From the NCBI GenBank assembly GCA_963741405.1, contig CAVUHX010000008.1:1-64000 (forward strand): a stretch of 64,000 nucleotides of DNA. The letters are read 5' to 3'. The notes under the pieces were generated by a model. That model searched no databases, had not been told where the DNA came from, and saw only the letters and a program-made list of their open reading frames with translations. A program made the position numbers and the translations under genes. The DNA comes from Roseiarcus sp963741405 (GTDB lineage: Bacteria > Pseudomonadota > Alphaproteobacteria > Rhizobiales > Beijerinckiaceae). Positions 46,003 through 55,143 of the stretch are shown piece by piece (the stretch's first letter is position 1; every line of letters starts with the position of its first letter).

Positions 46003-46857
46003 ATGGTCAACATCCTGTGGACCCGCGCCGGTTTCTGGTCCCGCTTCCTCATTTATGCCCTTCTGCTCGCCGCCGCGGTCGTCACCCTGATCCCGTTCCT
46101 GTGGGCCGCGGTCAACTCGGTCAAGACGCTGACGGAGACCTTTCAGCTTGGCGCATTCGTTCCGTTCGTGCAGTTCCAGCCGACCCTCGACTCCTGGCGG
46201 GAAGTGCTAGCCGACCCGCAGACGGAGAACGCGTTCATCAGCAGCTGCGTCGTCAGCGCCGGGACCACGGTCTTCGCGCTCGTCCTCGGCGTTCCCGCCG
46301 CCTACGCGCTGGCCCGCTACGAGTTTCCGGTCCGATCGAACGACATCGCGCTCTGGTTCCTGTCGCAACGTGTGCTGCCGCCGTCTGTGGTGCTGGTGCC
46401 GTTTTATCTCCTGCTGGTGTATTTGCGGCTGATCGACACCTGGACGGGCCTGATCCTCTGCTACACCGCTTTCAATCTCGCCTTTGTCGTCGTGGTGATG
46501 CGCGATATCTTCCGCGACGTCAGCACGGAAATCGAGGATGCGGCCAAGGTCGAGGGCGCCACGCCCTGGCAGATCTTCTGGATGATCGCGCTGCCGCTGT
46601 CGCTCGACGGCCTCGTCGTCTCCTCGGTGCTGGTGTTCGCCTTCAGCTGGAACGAGGCTCTGTTTGCTTCCGCCCTCACGTCGCAAGCAGCCTCGCCGTT
46701 CTCGGCGCTCGTGCTCGCCTCGCGCTCGACGCGCGGCGTCGATTTCAATACGGCCGCCGTCAACACGCTGATCGGCATCATCCCGCCGGTGATCTTCTAT
46801 TTCTTCGTCCAGCGCTACCTCGCCCGCGGGCTGTCGTTCGGCGCGGTCAAGGGGTAG
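46003..46857 (+). CDS. Sugar ABC transporter permease 2 (MalG-type)
   Basis: A 284-residue permease with six predicted membrane helices (FLIYALLLAAAVVTLIPFLWA, VVSAGTTVFALVLGVPAAYAL, LILCYTAFNLAFVVVVM) and the EAA loop EIEDAAKVEGATPWQIFWMIALPL. It ends PPVIFYFFVQRYLARGLSFGAVKG, the classic MalG tail. Starts 18 bases after permease 1. After it lies a partial family B repeat and then IS1634 copy 2. Confidence 0.92.
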   Translation: MVNILWTRAGFWSRFLIYALLLAAAVVTLIPFLWAAVNSVKTLTETFQLGAFVPFVQFQPTLDSWREVLADPQTENAFISSCVVSAGTTVFALVLGVPAAYALARYEFPVRSNDIALWFLSQRVLPPSVVLVPFYLLLVYLRLIDTWTGLILCYTAFNLAFVVVVMRDIFRDVSTEIEDAAKVEGATPWQIFWMIALPLSLDGLVVSSVLVFAFSWNEALFASALTSQAASPFSALVLASRSTRGVDFNTAAVNTLIGIIPPVIFYFFVQRYLARGLSFGAVKG

Positions 46858-47025
46858 GGCCTCGTCATCGCGAGTGCAGCGAAGCGATCCAGAAGCCGAA
46901 GGGCGCCCGGCGCAGCCAGATCAATAACACTAGTATGAACAGTATAAATGGGCTTTCCGAGGCGACGCTAAGGCGGGTCGCAAGCCCCTGGAATCGTTTA
47001 GGCCCGCCGCTAAATTGGCGTTAAA

Positions 47026-48987
47026 CGGAGCTTCTTTCTTTCGCGAGGGTCAAGCCTCTGATTTTGCGCATATTTGGGGTTGCGAGGGGTGAAAATGTAG
47101 CCATGTAAATCAGATATTTTTGTTGATTGTGCGACGCGCATCCGCTATCCTACGCCCATGTACATCGAGACCGTCCCCAACCGCGGCTCCCCGCCCGCGA
47201 TCCTGCTGCGCGAGAGCTACCGGGACGGCAAGACCGTGCGAAAGCGCACGCTGCTCAACCTCTCCCATTGGCCGGCCGAGCACGTCGAGGGGCTGCGCGG
47301 CGTCCTCAAGGGCGGGGTCGTGATGCCGCCGGGCGAACAGCCCTTCGTCATCGAGCGTTCGCTGCCGCATGGCCATGTCGCAGCCGTCCTGGGCGCGACG
47401 CGCGCGATCGGCCTCGACAAAATCATCGGTCCCAAGGCCACGCGCGAGACCGACCCCGAGAGCTGTCGACCGGTCGACCTCGTCCTGGCCATGATCGTCA
47501 GCCGCATCATCGCCCCGGCCTCCAAGCTCGCCACAGCCAGGGCGCTCGATCCCGCCACCGCCGCCTCGAGCCTCGGCGTCGAGCTGGCCTTGGGCGACGT
47601 CCGCGAGGACGAGTTCTACGCTGCGCTCGACTGGCTCCTCGAACGCCAGGGTCCGATCGAGACCGCGCTGGCAAAGCGCCACCTGAAGGGCGGGACGCTG
47701 GTGCTCTACGACGTCTCGTCGAGCTATGTCGAAGGCCGCTGCTGCCCCTTGGCCAAACGCGGCTACAACCGCGACGGCAAGAAGGGGAAGTTGCAGATCG
47801 TCTATGGCCTTCTGTGCGCGCCCGACGGCTGTCCCGTCGCCATCGAGGTGTTCGAAGGCAACACCGGCGATCCCATGACGCTCGCCGATCAGGTTTCGAA
47901 GCTGAAGCGCCGCTTCGCCATCGACCACGTCGTGCTGGTCGGCGATCGCGGCATGATCACCCAGGCGCGCATCGACGAGGATCTGCGCCCCGCCGGGCTC
48001 GACTGGATCACCGCCTTGCGCGCGCCTGCGCTCAAGGAGCTGGTCGGCGGCGGACATTTGCAGATGTCGCTGTTCGACGAGCGCGACATGGCGGCGATCA
48101 CGTCGCCCGAGTTTCCCGGCGAGCGGCTGATCGTCTGCCGCAACCCGGATCTCGCGCGCGAGCGCGCCCGCAAGCGCGAGGACCTCCTCGCCGCCACCGA
48201 GCGGGATCTCGCCAAGACCGTCGCCAGCGTGGCGCGCAAGACCCGTCCCTTGCGCGGCGCGGCCGAGATCGGCATCGCGGTCGGCGCCGTGCTCGGCAGG
48301 CACAAGATGGCCAAGCATTTCGAGCTGACGATCGCCGACGACCGGTTCGCCTTCGCCCGAAAGCGCGAGCAGATCGCGCAGGAAGCCGCGCTCGACGGCC
48401 TCTACGCCGTGCGCACCAGCCTGCCCGAAGAGACCCTCGCCGACAACACCGCGGTCAAGACGTACAAATCCTTGGCCATGGTGGAACGCGCCTTTCGCTG
48501 CCTGAAGACGGTCGACCTGCATGTCCGGCCGATCTACCATTGGCTGGAGGATCGGGTCCGCGCCCACGTGTTCCTGTGCATGCTGGCCTATTACGTCGAG
48601 TGGCATATGCGCGAGCGCCTGGCGCCGATGCTCTACGACGACGACGACAAGGCCGCCGCCGAGGCCCTGCGCGAGAGCCCGGTCGCCAAGGCGCAGCGCT
48701 CCCCCGCCGCCCTCGCCAAGAGCGCCACGGGCCGCGCCGTCGACGGCGCCCCGGTCCACTCCTTCCAGACCCTGCTCGCCGACCTCGCGACCCTCGCGCG
48801 CAACACCGTCGTGACCGCGAACGCGCCGGACCGCCCCTTCACCATCCTCACCCGCCCGACTCCGATCCAGCAAAAGGCCTTCGACCTCCTGGGATTCCCC
48901 ATCGCCTGTACCCAGTAGCAGCGACCCCGGAGCCGCTCGCCGTGAGCGAGATCAATGACTTACGCTTCGTGAAAGAAAGAAGCTCGG
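47026..48987 (+). mobile_element. IS1634-family insertion sequence, copy 2
   Basis: Same ends as 31577-33537, in the same orientation. Flanks are GTTAAA (47020-47025) and GCTAAA (48988-48993), a six-base target repeat with one mismatch. Inserted in the gap between the convergent permease 2 and Gfo/Idh genes, so probably harmless. Confidence 0.9.
47158..48918 (+). CDS. IS1634-family transposase, copy 2
   Basis: The 586-residue protein is the same as the transposase at 31708-33468, including DVSSSYVEG, VGDRGMIT and MVERAFRCLK. Lack of divergence points to recent transposition or gene conversion. Intact. Confidence 0.95.
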   Translation: MYIETVPNRGSPPAILLRESYRDGKTVRKRTLLNLSHWPAEHVEGLRGVLKGGVVMPPGEQPFVIERSLPHGHVAAVLGATRAIGLDKIIGPKATRETDPESCRPVDLVLAMIVSRIIAPASKLATARALDPATAASSLGVELALGDVREDEFYAALDWLLERQGPIETALAKRHLKGGTLVLYDVSSSYVEGRCCPLAKRGYNRDGKKGKLQIVYGLLCAPDGCPVAIEVFEGNTGDPMTLADQVSKLKRRFAIDHVVLVGDRGMITQARIDEDLRPAGLDWITALRAPALKELVGGGHLQMSLFDERDMAAITSPEFPGERLIVCRNPDLARERARKREDLLAATERDLAKTVASVARKTRPLRGAAEIGIAVGAVLGRHKMAKHFELTIADDRFAFARKREQIAQEAALDGLYAVRTSLPEETLADNTAVKTYKSLAMVERAFRCLKTVDLHVRPIYHWLEDRVRAHVFLCMLAYYVEWHMRERLAPMLYDDDDKAAAEALRESPVAKAQRSPAALAKSATGRAVDGAPVHSFQTLLADLATLARNTVVTANAPDRPFTILTRPTPIQQKAFDLLGFPIACTQ

Positions 48988-49011
48988 GCTAAACCGACGC
49001 CCGCCGCAAGC

Positions 49012-50079
49012 TCACGGATGGGCTCTCAGCGCCGTCGCCGGCCGCGCGCTCGATTCGAACGCCGCCTCGACCAGCGCCATGGTCGTCCAGGCGTCCTCGA
49101 CGGAGGCGACGAGTTCCTCGTCCTCGCCGGCGACGAAGCGCTGCAGGTTCGCCATGCGGCCGACGAAGGCGTCGGGGAACCAGCCGCCGTGCAGCGGCAC
49201 GGGAACCCAGTCCGCCTCGCCCTTCGCCTTGATGGTCAGCTCGTCCGGCTCGCCGCGCGGATAGTCGAGCAGCACCCCCATCTTGGCGTGCGCCGCGCCC
49301 TCCGACCCCTCGAAGCGGAACTCCGCCACCTGGTGCCGGCGGCCGAAGGCGTGGTTGTGGTTGACCGACATCGCGCTCCTCACCTCGTCGCCGTAGTCGA
49401 GGATCGCGGCGGTGCGGGTCTGCGCCATTTCCGACGAGGGGTGGCCGATGGTCTTGGCGTGCACCCCGTCCGGGTCGCCGAGAAAGGCGCGGATGAGGTC
49501 GAGATAGTGGATCGAATGGACGGCGATCTCGATCCGCGGCAGCTCCTTCAGGAAGGCGAACATTGCCCACGGCGTGTCGATCGACACGCGCACCTCGACA
49601 TCGAGGAGCCGCCCGAACAGGCCGCGGTCGAGCGCGTCCCTCACCGCCAGCATCATCGGCGAGAAGCGAAGCTGGAAGTTGACCGCGGCCTTCAGCTTCC
49701 GCTCGCGGCACACCCGCAAGATCCTCGTCGCCTCGCCAAGGTCGGAGCCCATCGGCTTCTGGATCAGGACGCCCGCGCCGGCCGGCAGGCGCTCGAGCAC
49801 CGAAACATGCGCGCCGGGCGGCGTCGCGAGATCGAAGATAACGTCGTCCCTCGACAGCGCCTCGTCGAGCGAGCCGAAGACGGGCGCGCCGAACCTTTCG
49901 CCGACCGTTCTCGCCCGCTCGGAGTCGAGGTCGAAAACGCCGGCGATCGGAAAGCCGCCTTTCCGGTAGGCCGGGAAATGCGCGTCGACGACGATCGAGC
50001 CCGCGCCGATGGTGACGATCGGCATGGGCCGCGACGGCGCCGGCCATGTCTGTCGAAGGGATGAGGGGTCGAATGTCAT
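49012..50079 (-). CDS. Gfo/Idh/MocA-family NAD(P)-dependent sugar dehydrogenase
   Basis: A 355-residue protein. The Rossmann segment is VTIGAGSIVVDAHFPAYRKGGFPIAGVFDLD, then FDLATPPGAH, the cofactor/active-site lysine motif LIQKPMG, and IAVHSIHYLDLIRAFLGDP in the substrate domain. Family members oxidise or reduce sugars, inositols or their derivatives. The start at 50079 (MTFDPSSLRQ) is preferred; the upstream in-frame extension is arginine-rich. It is divergent from a binding protein gene. The stop is 25 bases from IS1634 copy 2, so the insertion just missed the gene. Confidence 0.88.
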   Translation of the reverse strand: MTFDPSSLRQTWPAPSRPMPIVTIGAGSIVVDAHFPAYRKGGFPIAGVFDLDSERARTVGERFGAPVFGSLDEALSRDDVIFDLATPPGAHVSVLERLPAGAGVLIQKPMGSDLGEATRILRVCRERKLKAAVNFQLRFSPMMLAVRDALDRGLFGRLLDVEVRVSIDTPWAMFAFLKELPRIEIAVHSIHYLDLIRAFLGDPDGVHAKTIGHPSSEMAQTRTAAILDYGDEVRSAMSVNHNHAFGRRHQVAEFRFEGSEGAAHAKMGVLLDYPRGEPDELTIKAKGEADWVPVPLHGGWFPDAFVGRMANLQRFVAGEDEELVASVEDAWTTMALVEAAFESSARPATALRAHP

Positions 50080-50352
50080 GGCTTCGCCCGCTTCAGTCGT
50101 GGTGAAACATTTCGTCCGCCGTCGCTCGGCGTTGGCTCGGCGCGCCTCGAACGACGGCCACGCCATTCTCGATCGTGAGACGGAGCGCCGTCAATTCGTC
50201 GGGCTGAGGGAAGCGCGTGGACCAGGATATCGCCGCCCTGCACCCGCCCTGGGGCCCGGCATTGTCTTGCGCCACGGCGCCTGTTTCACTATGCGGTGCC
50301 ACCAGGGCCGCGCATCCGCCGCGCCCCAAGAATCAAACGTCGGGAGGAACGG

Positions 50353-51576
50353 ATGGAAACCCTGAAGGCGCCCAATCGCCGCCAGTTACTGCTCGCCGGC
50401 GCGGCGCTCGCGCTTGCCTCGCGCGCAAGCGCTGAGGCTGCTCGCCCGCTCAAGATCGGCATCATGAACGACATGTCGAGCGTCTATTCGGACTTCCAGG
50501 GCGTCGGCTCCGTGATCGCGGCGCAGCTTGCGGTCGACGATTTCTCCGCCAAGCTCGGCGTGCCGGTGGAGATTGTCTCGGCCGACCATCAGAACAAGCC
50601 TGACGTCGGGGCGGCGATCGCGCGGCGCTGGTTCGACACCGAAAACGTCGACGTGATCATGGATCTGCCCAATTCCGCCGTCGCCCTCGCCGTCCTCGCG
50701 GTCGCCGAGGAGAAGAACAAGGCGGTCATCGGCTCGGGCGCGGGCTCCTCGGTGCTGACCGGTCCGAAATGCTCGCGCAATTTCGTTCACTGGACCTACG
50801 ACACCTACGCCTGGGGCGCCGGTCTCGGGAAAGCGCTGACGGAGGCGGGCGGAAAGAGCTGGTTCTTCATCACCGCCGACTACGCCTTCGGCAAGGACAT
50901 CGAAGCCAACTGCGCCGCCGCCGTCCGGACCGCGGGCGGGTCGGTGGTCGGCTCGGTCCGCCACCCCCTCAACACCGCTGATTTCTCATCGTTCCTCTTG
51001 CAGGCGCAGAATTCGGGCGCCGACGTCGTCGCCTTCGCCAACGCCGGAGGCGACACCAGCACCTGCTTCAAGCAGGCGCACGAATTCGGACTTGGCGAAA
51101 AGCAGCGTCTCGCCGGCCTGACGCTCAACGTGACCAACATCCCCTCGCTCGGCCTCGACGTGGTGGACCGGGCGATGATCTGCACCGGCTTCTACTGGGA
51201 CGAGAACGACGGGACCCGCGTTTTCGCCAAGCGCTTCCAGGCGGCGCATCCGAAGAAGATGATGCCGAACGACATGCACGCTGGAATGTATGCGGCGACC
51301 GAGCACCTTCTCAAGGCGATGGCGCAGGTGAAGAGCGCCGCGGACGGGATCAAGCTCGTCGACGCCATGAAGGCGATTCCGACCGACGATCCGCTGTTCG
51401 GCAAGGGGAGCATCCGCGTCGACGGACGCAAGCTCCACCCGATGTACCTCTACCGGGCGAAGACCCCGGCCGAGTCGAAATACGACTGGGACTATTTCGA
51501 GCTCGTGTCGACGATCAAGCCGGAGGACGCGTTCCGCGCGCTGGACAAGGGTGGGTGCCCGTTCGTCAAGGCATGA
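50353..51576 (+). CDS. Branched-chain amino acid-type ABC substrate-binding protein (orphan)
   Basis: A 407-residue periplasmic binding protein type 1 (LivJ-like). Leader NRRQLLLAGAALALASRASA with a twin-arginine-like start; mature part LKIGIMNDMSSVYSDFQGVGS, SADHQNKPDVGAAIARRW, FFITADYAFGKDIE and NTADFSSFLLQAQNSGADVV. ATG at 50353 follows GGGAGGAAC. No Liv permease or ATPase genes adjoin, so it depends on distant partners or is an isolated sensor/binding protein. These proteins also bind aromatic acids and other small carboxylates. Confidence 0.88.
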   Translation: METLKAPNRRQLLLAGAALALASRASAEAARPLKIGIMNDMSSVYSDFQGVGSVIAAQLAVDDFSAKLGVPVEIVSADHQNKPDVGAAIARRWFDTENVDVIMDLPNSAVALAVLAVAEEKNKAVIGSGAGSSVLTGPKCSRNFVHWTYDTYAWGAGLGKALTEAGGKSWFFITADYAFGKDIEANCAAAVRTAGGSVVGSVRHPLNTADFSSFLLQAQNSGADVVAFANAGGDTSTCFKQAHEFGLGEKQRLAGLTLNVTNIPSLGLDVVDRAMICTGFYWDENDGTRVFAKRFQAAHPKKMMPNDMHAGMYAATEHLLKAMAQVKSAADGIKLVDAMKAIPTDDPLFGKGSIRVDGRKLHPMYLYRAKTPAESKYDWDYFELVSTIKPEDAFRALDKGGCPFVKA

Positions 51577-51599
51577 CCGGATGCCCCGGCGCAATCCGC

Positions 51600-52043
51600 T
51601 CAGGATCGCGCCGCGCTGAACAGTGTCAGCCGGTCGCCGCCGCGTCGCAGGATGGCGCGGACCGGCATTTCCACTTCGGCTCCGTCCTCGAGCGCGTCCG
51701 CAAGCGCCCTGAGCTTGGCGTCGCCATCGATGTGCAGGGCGATCGCCTTGGCTCGCAGGATCACCCGGCCCGTCAGCGTGAGCCGCGTCTCGTAGGGTTA
51801 AGGCGCGGGCTATCGTCCGCGACGCGCCGCTCGTCCGCGAGCGTGATCGCCACCTGCGTCCAATCGAGTGGCAGGCTCGAGAGCGCTTCGAAGAATCGCT
51901 CCGGCGTCTTGCCGCCGGACACGACGAGCAGGGCCGCGCCCCGGTCGGCAATGGCCGCGCCCAGTCGCGCGGCCGTCCATTCGGCCAGTTCGAGTGCGAG
52001 AGTCGCCGTCGGCAAAGTCGCGCCGCTGGAACTCAATCCCCAT
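51600..52043 (-). pseudogene. pgl: 6-phosphogluconolactonase remnant with internal deletion
   Basis: Begins at ATG 52043 overlapping the zwf end (MGIEFQRRDF), changes frame near 52010, continues ELAEWTAARLGAAIADRGAALLVVSGGKTPERFF and LADERRVADDSPRLNP. It then jumps, at about 51795, to YETRLTLTGRVILRAKAIALHIDG and ends FSAARS. A normal Pgl has about 235 residues; some 100 or more between the ADER motif and the final strands are gone, including the GxDGHTASLFP active-site loop. The product cannot be functional. The gene order zwf-pgl is the usual Entner-Doudoroff operon order. Confidence 0.8.
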
Positions 52044-53517
52044 CGTGATATTCCTCATTCCAGGTTCGTCCGTCGCGTTCGATCAACGCCACCGAAGCGT
52101 TTGGTCCCCAGGTGCCGGCCGCGTAAGGTCTCGGCGGCTCCTGCGACTGGGTCCAGGCTTCGCGTATCGGATCAATGAATTTCCACGCGAACTCGACCTC
52201 GTCGCGCCGCATGAAGAGGGCTGCATTGCCCCGAATGGCGTCCATCAGGAGGCGCTCGTAGGCGTCCGCCGAAGCCATGCCGAAGGCCTTGGCGAAACTC
52301 ATGTCGAGCGGAAGGTGCTGCAGGCGCATGCCGCCGGGTCCGGGTTCCTTGACCATCATCCATAGCTTGATCCCCTCGTCCGGCTGCACCCGGATCACGA
52401 GGCGGTTCGCCGGAATGGCGTCGGAAGGCGTGTCGAAGATGACGTGCGGCACCCGCCGGAATCCGACGACGATCTCGGAGAAGCGCTGCGGCAGCCGTTT
52501 GCCGGTGCGCAGATAGAAGGGAACCCCCGCCCAGCGCCAGTTGGCGATGCCGATCTTCAGTGCGACGAAAGTTTCGGTGTCGCTGTGAGGCTTGCCGATA
52601 TCGTGCAGGTAGCCGGGAACGGGGCCGCCGTCGGCAAATCCTGCGCGATATTGCCCACGCACGGTGAGCGTCGCGGCGTTCGTCTCGTTGATCGGCTCGA
52701 GCGCCTTGAGCACCTTCAGCTTCTCGTCACGCAGCGAGTCGGCGTCCAACGAATTCGGAGGCTCCATCGCGACGAGGCAGAGGAGCTGCATCATGTGGTT
52801 CTGCACCATGTCGCAGATTGCGCCCGACTGGTCGTAATAGTCGCCCCGCCCCTCGACGCCGAGCGTTTCGGCCACCGTGATTTGCACGTGGTCGATGTGC
52901 GCGCTGTTCCATAGTGGTTCGAGCAGAATGTTGGCGAAGCGCAGGGCCATCAGGTTCTGCACCGATTCCTTGCCGAGGTAGTGGTCGATGCGGAAGATGC
53001 AGCCCTCGGGGAACACCGAGCCGATCTCATCGTTGATCACGGCGGCGCTCGCGCCGTCCCGGCCGATCGGCTTCTCCACGATGATGCGGGAACGGGCAGT
53101 CTTCAACCCCTCCGTGCCGATGCGCTTGGCGAGCGGGCAGAACAGGTCGGGCGCCGTCGCCAGATAGAAGGCGCGGACGCGCTCCTCGGGTCCCAGCAGG
53201 GCGTTGAGATCGCCCCAGCCGGAGTCGCGCGTCGCGTCGGCGGAGACATAATCGAGACGCGAGAGGAATCGCTCAAGCGCCGTCCCGGCGTGGTCGTCGA
53301 CCGGGGTGAACTTGAGCAGGGCATCCTTCACGCTCGCGCGGAACGCGCCGCGCTCGATATGCCGCCGCGACACGCCGATGATCCGGGTAGGCTCGGAGAA
53401 CTGGTCGCTGCGCTCGCGGTGGAACAGAGCGGGATACAGCTTGCGGTAGGCAAGATCCCCGGTGCCGCCGAAGACGACCAGATCGAACGGTTCAACCTTG
53501 ATGTTGCGCGCGGCCAT
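52033..53517 (-). CDS. zwf: Glucose-6-phosphate 1-dehydrogenase
   Basis: A 494-residue enzyme. The NADP fold is DLVVFGGTGDLAYRKLYPALFH; the substrate and catalytic motif RIDHYLGKESVQNL is intact, as are IVEKPIGRDG and PFYLRTGKRL. Catalyses oxidation of glucose 6-phosphate to 6-phosphoglucono-lactone, first step of the oxidative pentose and Entner-Doudoroff pathways. Start at 53517 (MAARNIKVEPF) fits GAGAGG four bases upstream; a codon at 53529 is also open. The next gene, pgl, is broken, so the lactone would rely on spontaneous hydrolysis or another lactonase. Confidence 0.95.
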   Translation of the reverse strand: MAARNIKVEPFDLVVFGGTGDLAYRKLYPALFHRERSDQFSEPTRIIGVSRRHIERGAFRASVKDALLKFTPVDDHAGTALERFLSRLDYVSADATRDSGWGDLNALLGPEERVRAFYLATAPDLFCPLAKRIGTEGLKTARSRIIVEKPIGRDGASAAVINDEIGSVFPEGCIFRIDHYLGKESVQNLMALRFANILLEPLWNSAHIDHVQITVAETLGVEGRGDYYDQSGAICDMVQNHMMQLLCLVAMEPPNSLDADSLRDEKLKVLKALEPINETNAATLTVRGQYRAGFADGGPVPGYLHDIGKPHSDTETFVALKIGIANWRWAGVPFYLRTGKRLPQRFSEIVVGFRRVPHVIFDTPSDAIPANRLVIRVQPDEGIKLWMMVKEPGPGGMRLQHLPLDMSFAKAFGMASADAYERLLMDAIRGNAALFMRRDEVEFAWKFIDPIREAWTQSQEPPRPYAAGTWGPNASVALIERDGRTWNEEYHDGD

Positions 53518-53619
53518 GACGCCTCTCAATGCTGTGACCAGATGTGATCGTTCTATGCGGTGCGATTTCGGTAAGACGACGGCCGCGACAATCGGATCCG
53601 TCGACGCGAAGCTCCAGCC

Positions 53620-54914
53620 TCAGCTTGCCTGGCTCACTGCGTCCTTCAGAAGGACCTCCCGGTCGCGGGCGAAATTCTTGATCAGAGGCAGGGCGGCGCC
53701 GCCGATCGCGCGGGCGTCAGCGCCGACAGAACCTGCGACGATCTCGACATCGCTCAGTCCACGCCGGTCGAGACCCTGGAAGATCCTGGCCGTCAGCGCA
53801 GTCAGCCGGTCGCGCACTTTCGCCGGCATCGCGCCATCGATGACGATCGCCTCGAAGTCGACAACGGAGATCGCCGCCACCGAGGCATAAGCAAGCGCCG
53901 AAGCTACGTCCTCGATCCAGGCGTCGAGATGAGGCCCGAAGTCCGCCCAGGCGTCGGGCGTCGCCCATATCGACGAAGCGTCGATCCCCGCGCACTCGAG
54001 ACGGCGCTCGAGCTGATAGATGGATGCGCAGGCGATGAGTTGAGAGGCGACTCTGTTTTCGCCTTTCGCCATCACGGGCATCGATCCGAGCGCGCCCGCG
54101 TTGCCCGTGCGCCCCACCCGCAACGCCCCGTCGAGCACCAGGCCGCCGCCAATGAACGCCCCGACAAAGAAGTAGAGAAAGTCGCGATACCGCCAGCTCC
54201 GTCCGAAAAAGAACTCGGCCGCGCAAGCGGCCGTGGCGTCATTGCAAAGCATGACCGGATAAGGACAGACCTTGGCGATCTCCCGTTCGGCGTCGAAATC
54301 GCGCCATGCCGCCATGGCGCCGGCTGGTGCGCCGATTTCCGCCTCCCAGGTCCACAGCTGGAACGGCGACGCGACGCCCAGGCCCGCGATTCGACGCCTC
54401 TGTGAGTCGTTCAGCGTTTCGACAAGCGGGGGCAGGGAAGCGCGGACGAATTCGAGGATCATCTCCGGCAGCGGATAGGCGAAGGTGCGGTCGGCACGCT
54501 GACGGACCGAGCCGCGAAAATCGATCAGCACGAGATCGCAACTCCGCCGGCCGATCTTGAGCCCGAGGGAAAAGGCGCCGTCGGGGTCGAGCGACATCGG
54601 AACCGTGGGCTGTCCGACGCGGCCGCGCAGCGGCGCCTCACGCCTCAGGAGACCATCCGCCTGCAGTCGATTCATGATCGCCGAGGTCGATTGCACCGAG
54701 AGTCCCGTCAGTCTCGCAACCTCAATTTTCGACAGCGGCCCGAGGCGCCGCACCAGAGACAGCAGGAGCCTTTCGTTATAGACGCGCACGCCCGCCTGAT
54801 CGGCGCCGCTCGCGACGTCGACGTAGGACGGCGGAAACTGCGAGGATTGCGGCTCGCCGCGGCCGTCGAGCGCGCGAACCGAGTCCACGCGCGAACCATT
54901 CCGCGCCGCCTTCA
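53620..54914 (-). CDS. ROK-family transcriptional regulator (NagC/XylR type)
   Basis: A 431-residue repressor. A winged helix-turn-helix at about residues 50-105 (LSKIEVARLTGLSVQSTSAIMNRLQADGLLRRE) is followed by a ROK sugar-binding domain: FSLGLKIGRRSCDLVLIDFRG, CNDATAACAAEFFFG and FFVGAFIGGGLVLDG. It lacks the catalytic phosphotransfer context of kinases. It is divergent from frcBCA and probably controls that operon in response to its sugar or sugar phosphate. ATG at 54914 has GGAGGA directly upstream; longer in-frame readings overlap frcB antisense and are not real. Confidence 0.9.
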
Positions 54915-54976
54915 TTCCTCCGCCTCTCAGCTGTATTTCCTGCCGATCATGGTCAGCTTGAGTGGAACGCGAGGGC

Positions 54977-55013
54977 CTGTCAAGAATAAATCTATCGGAT
55001 ATAATTATCTTGA
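54977..55013 (+). promoter_or_regulatory. Putative frcB promoter with overlapping dyad operator
   Basis: CTGTCA (54977-54982) and a perfect TATAAT (55000-55005), 17 bases apart, form a sigma-70-like promoter pointing at frcB. A dyad with arms TCAAGAATAA (54980-54989) and TTATCTTGA (55005-55013) covers the same positions. A repressor bound there would block polymerase. The obvious candidate is the adjacent ROK protein. The region is AT-rich against GC-rich surroundings, and the sequence also reads into the ROK gene side. Confidence 0.5.
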
Positions 55014-55143
55014 CTCCAACCCGGATTTCTGTCCCAATGGAATGACGACGACGGGATGGGTGGCAGCGCCGATCGCAAGATGTCGTCTTTAGGCCGCGGT
55101 CGCCGGAGGGCGTCGCGACGTAGTATGCACAGGGAGGAAGGCA

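Noticed and set aside
31577..48987. A composite transposon formed by the two IS1634 copies
   Set aside because: Each IS copy is flanked by its own target duplication, and the outer flanks do not match each other, which points to two separate insertions.
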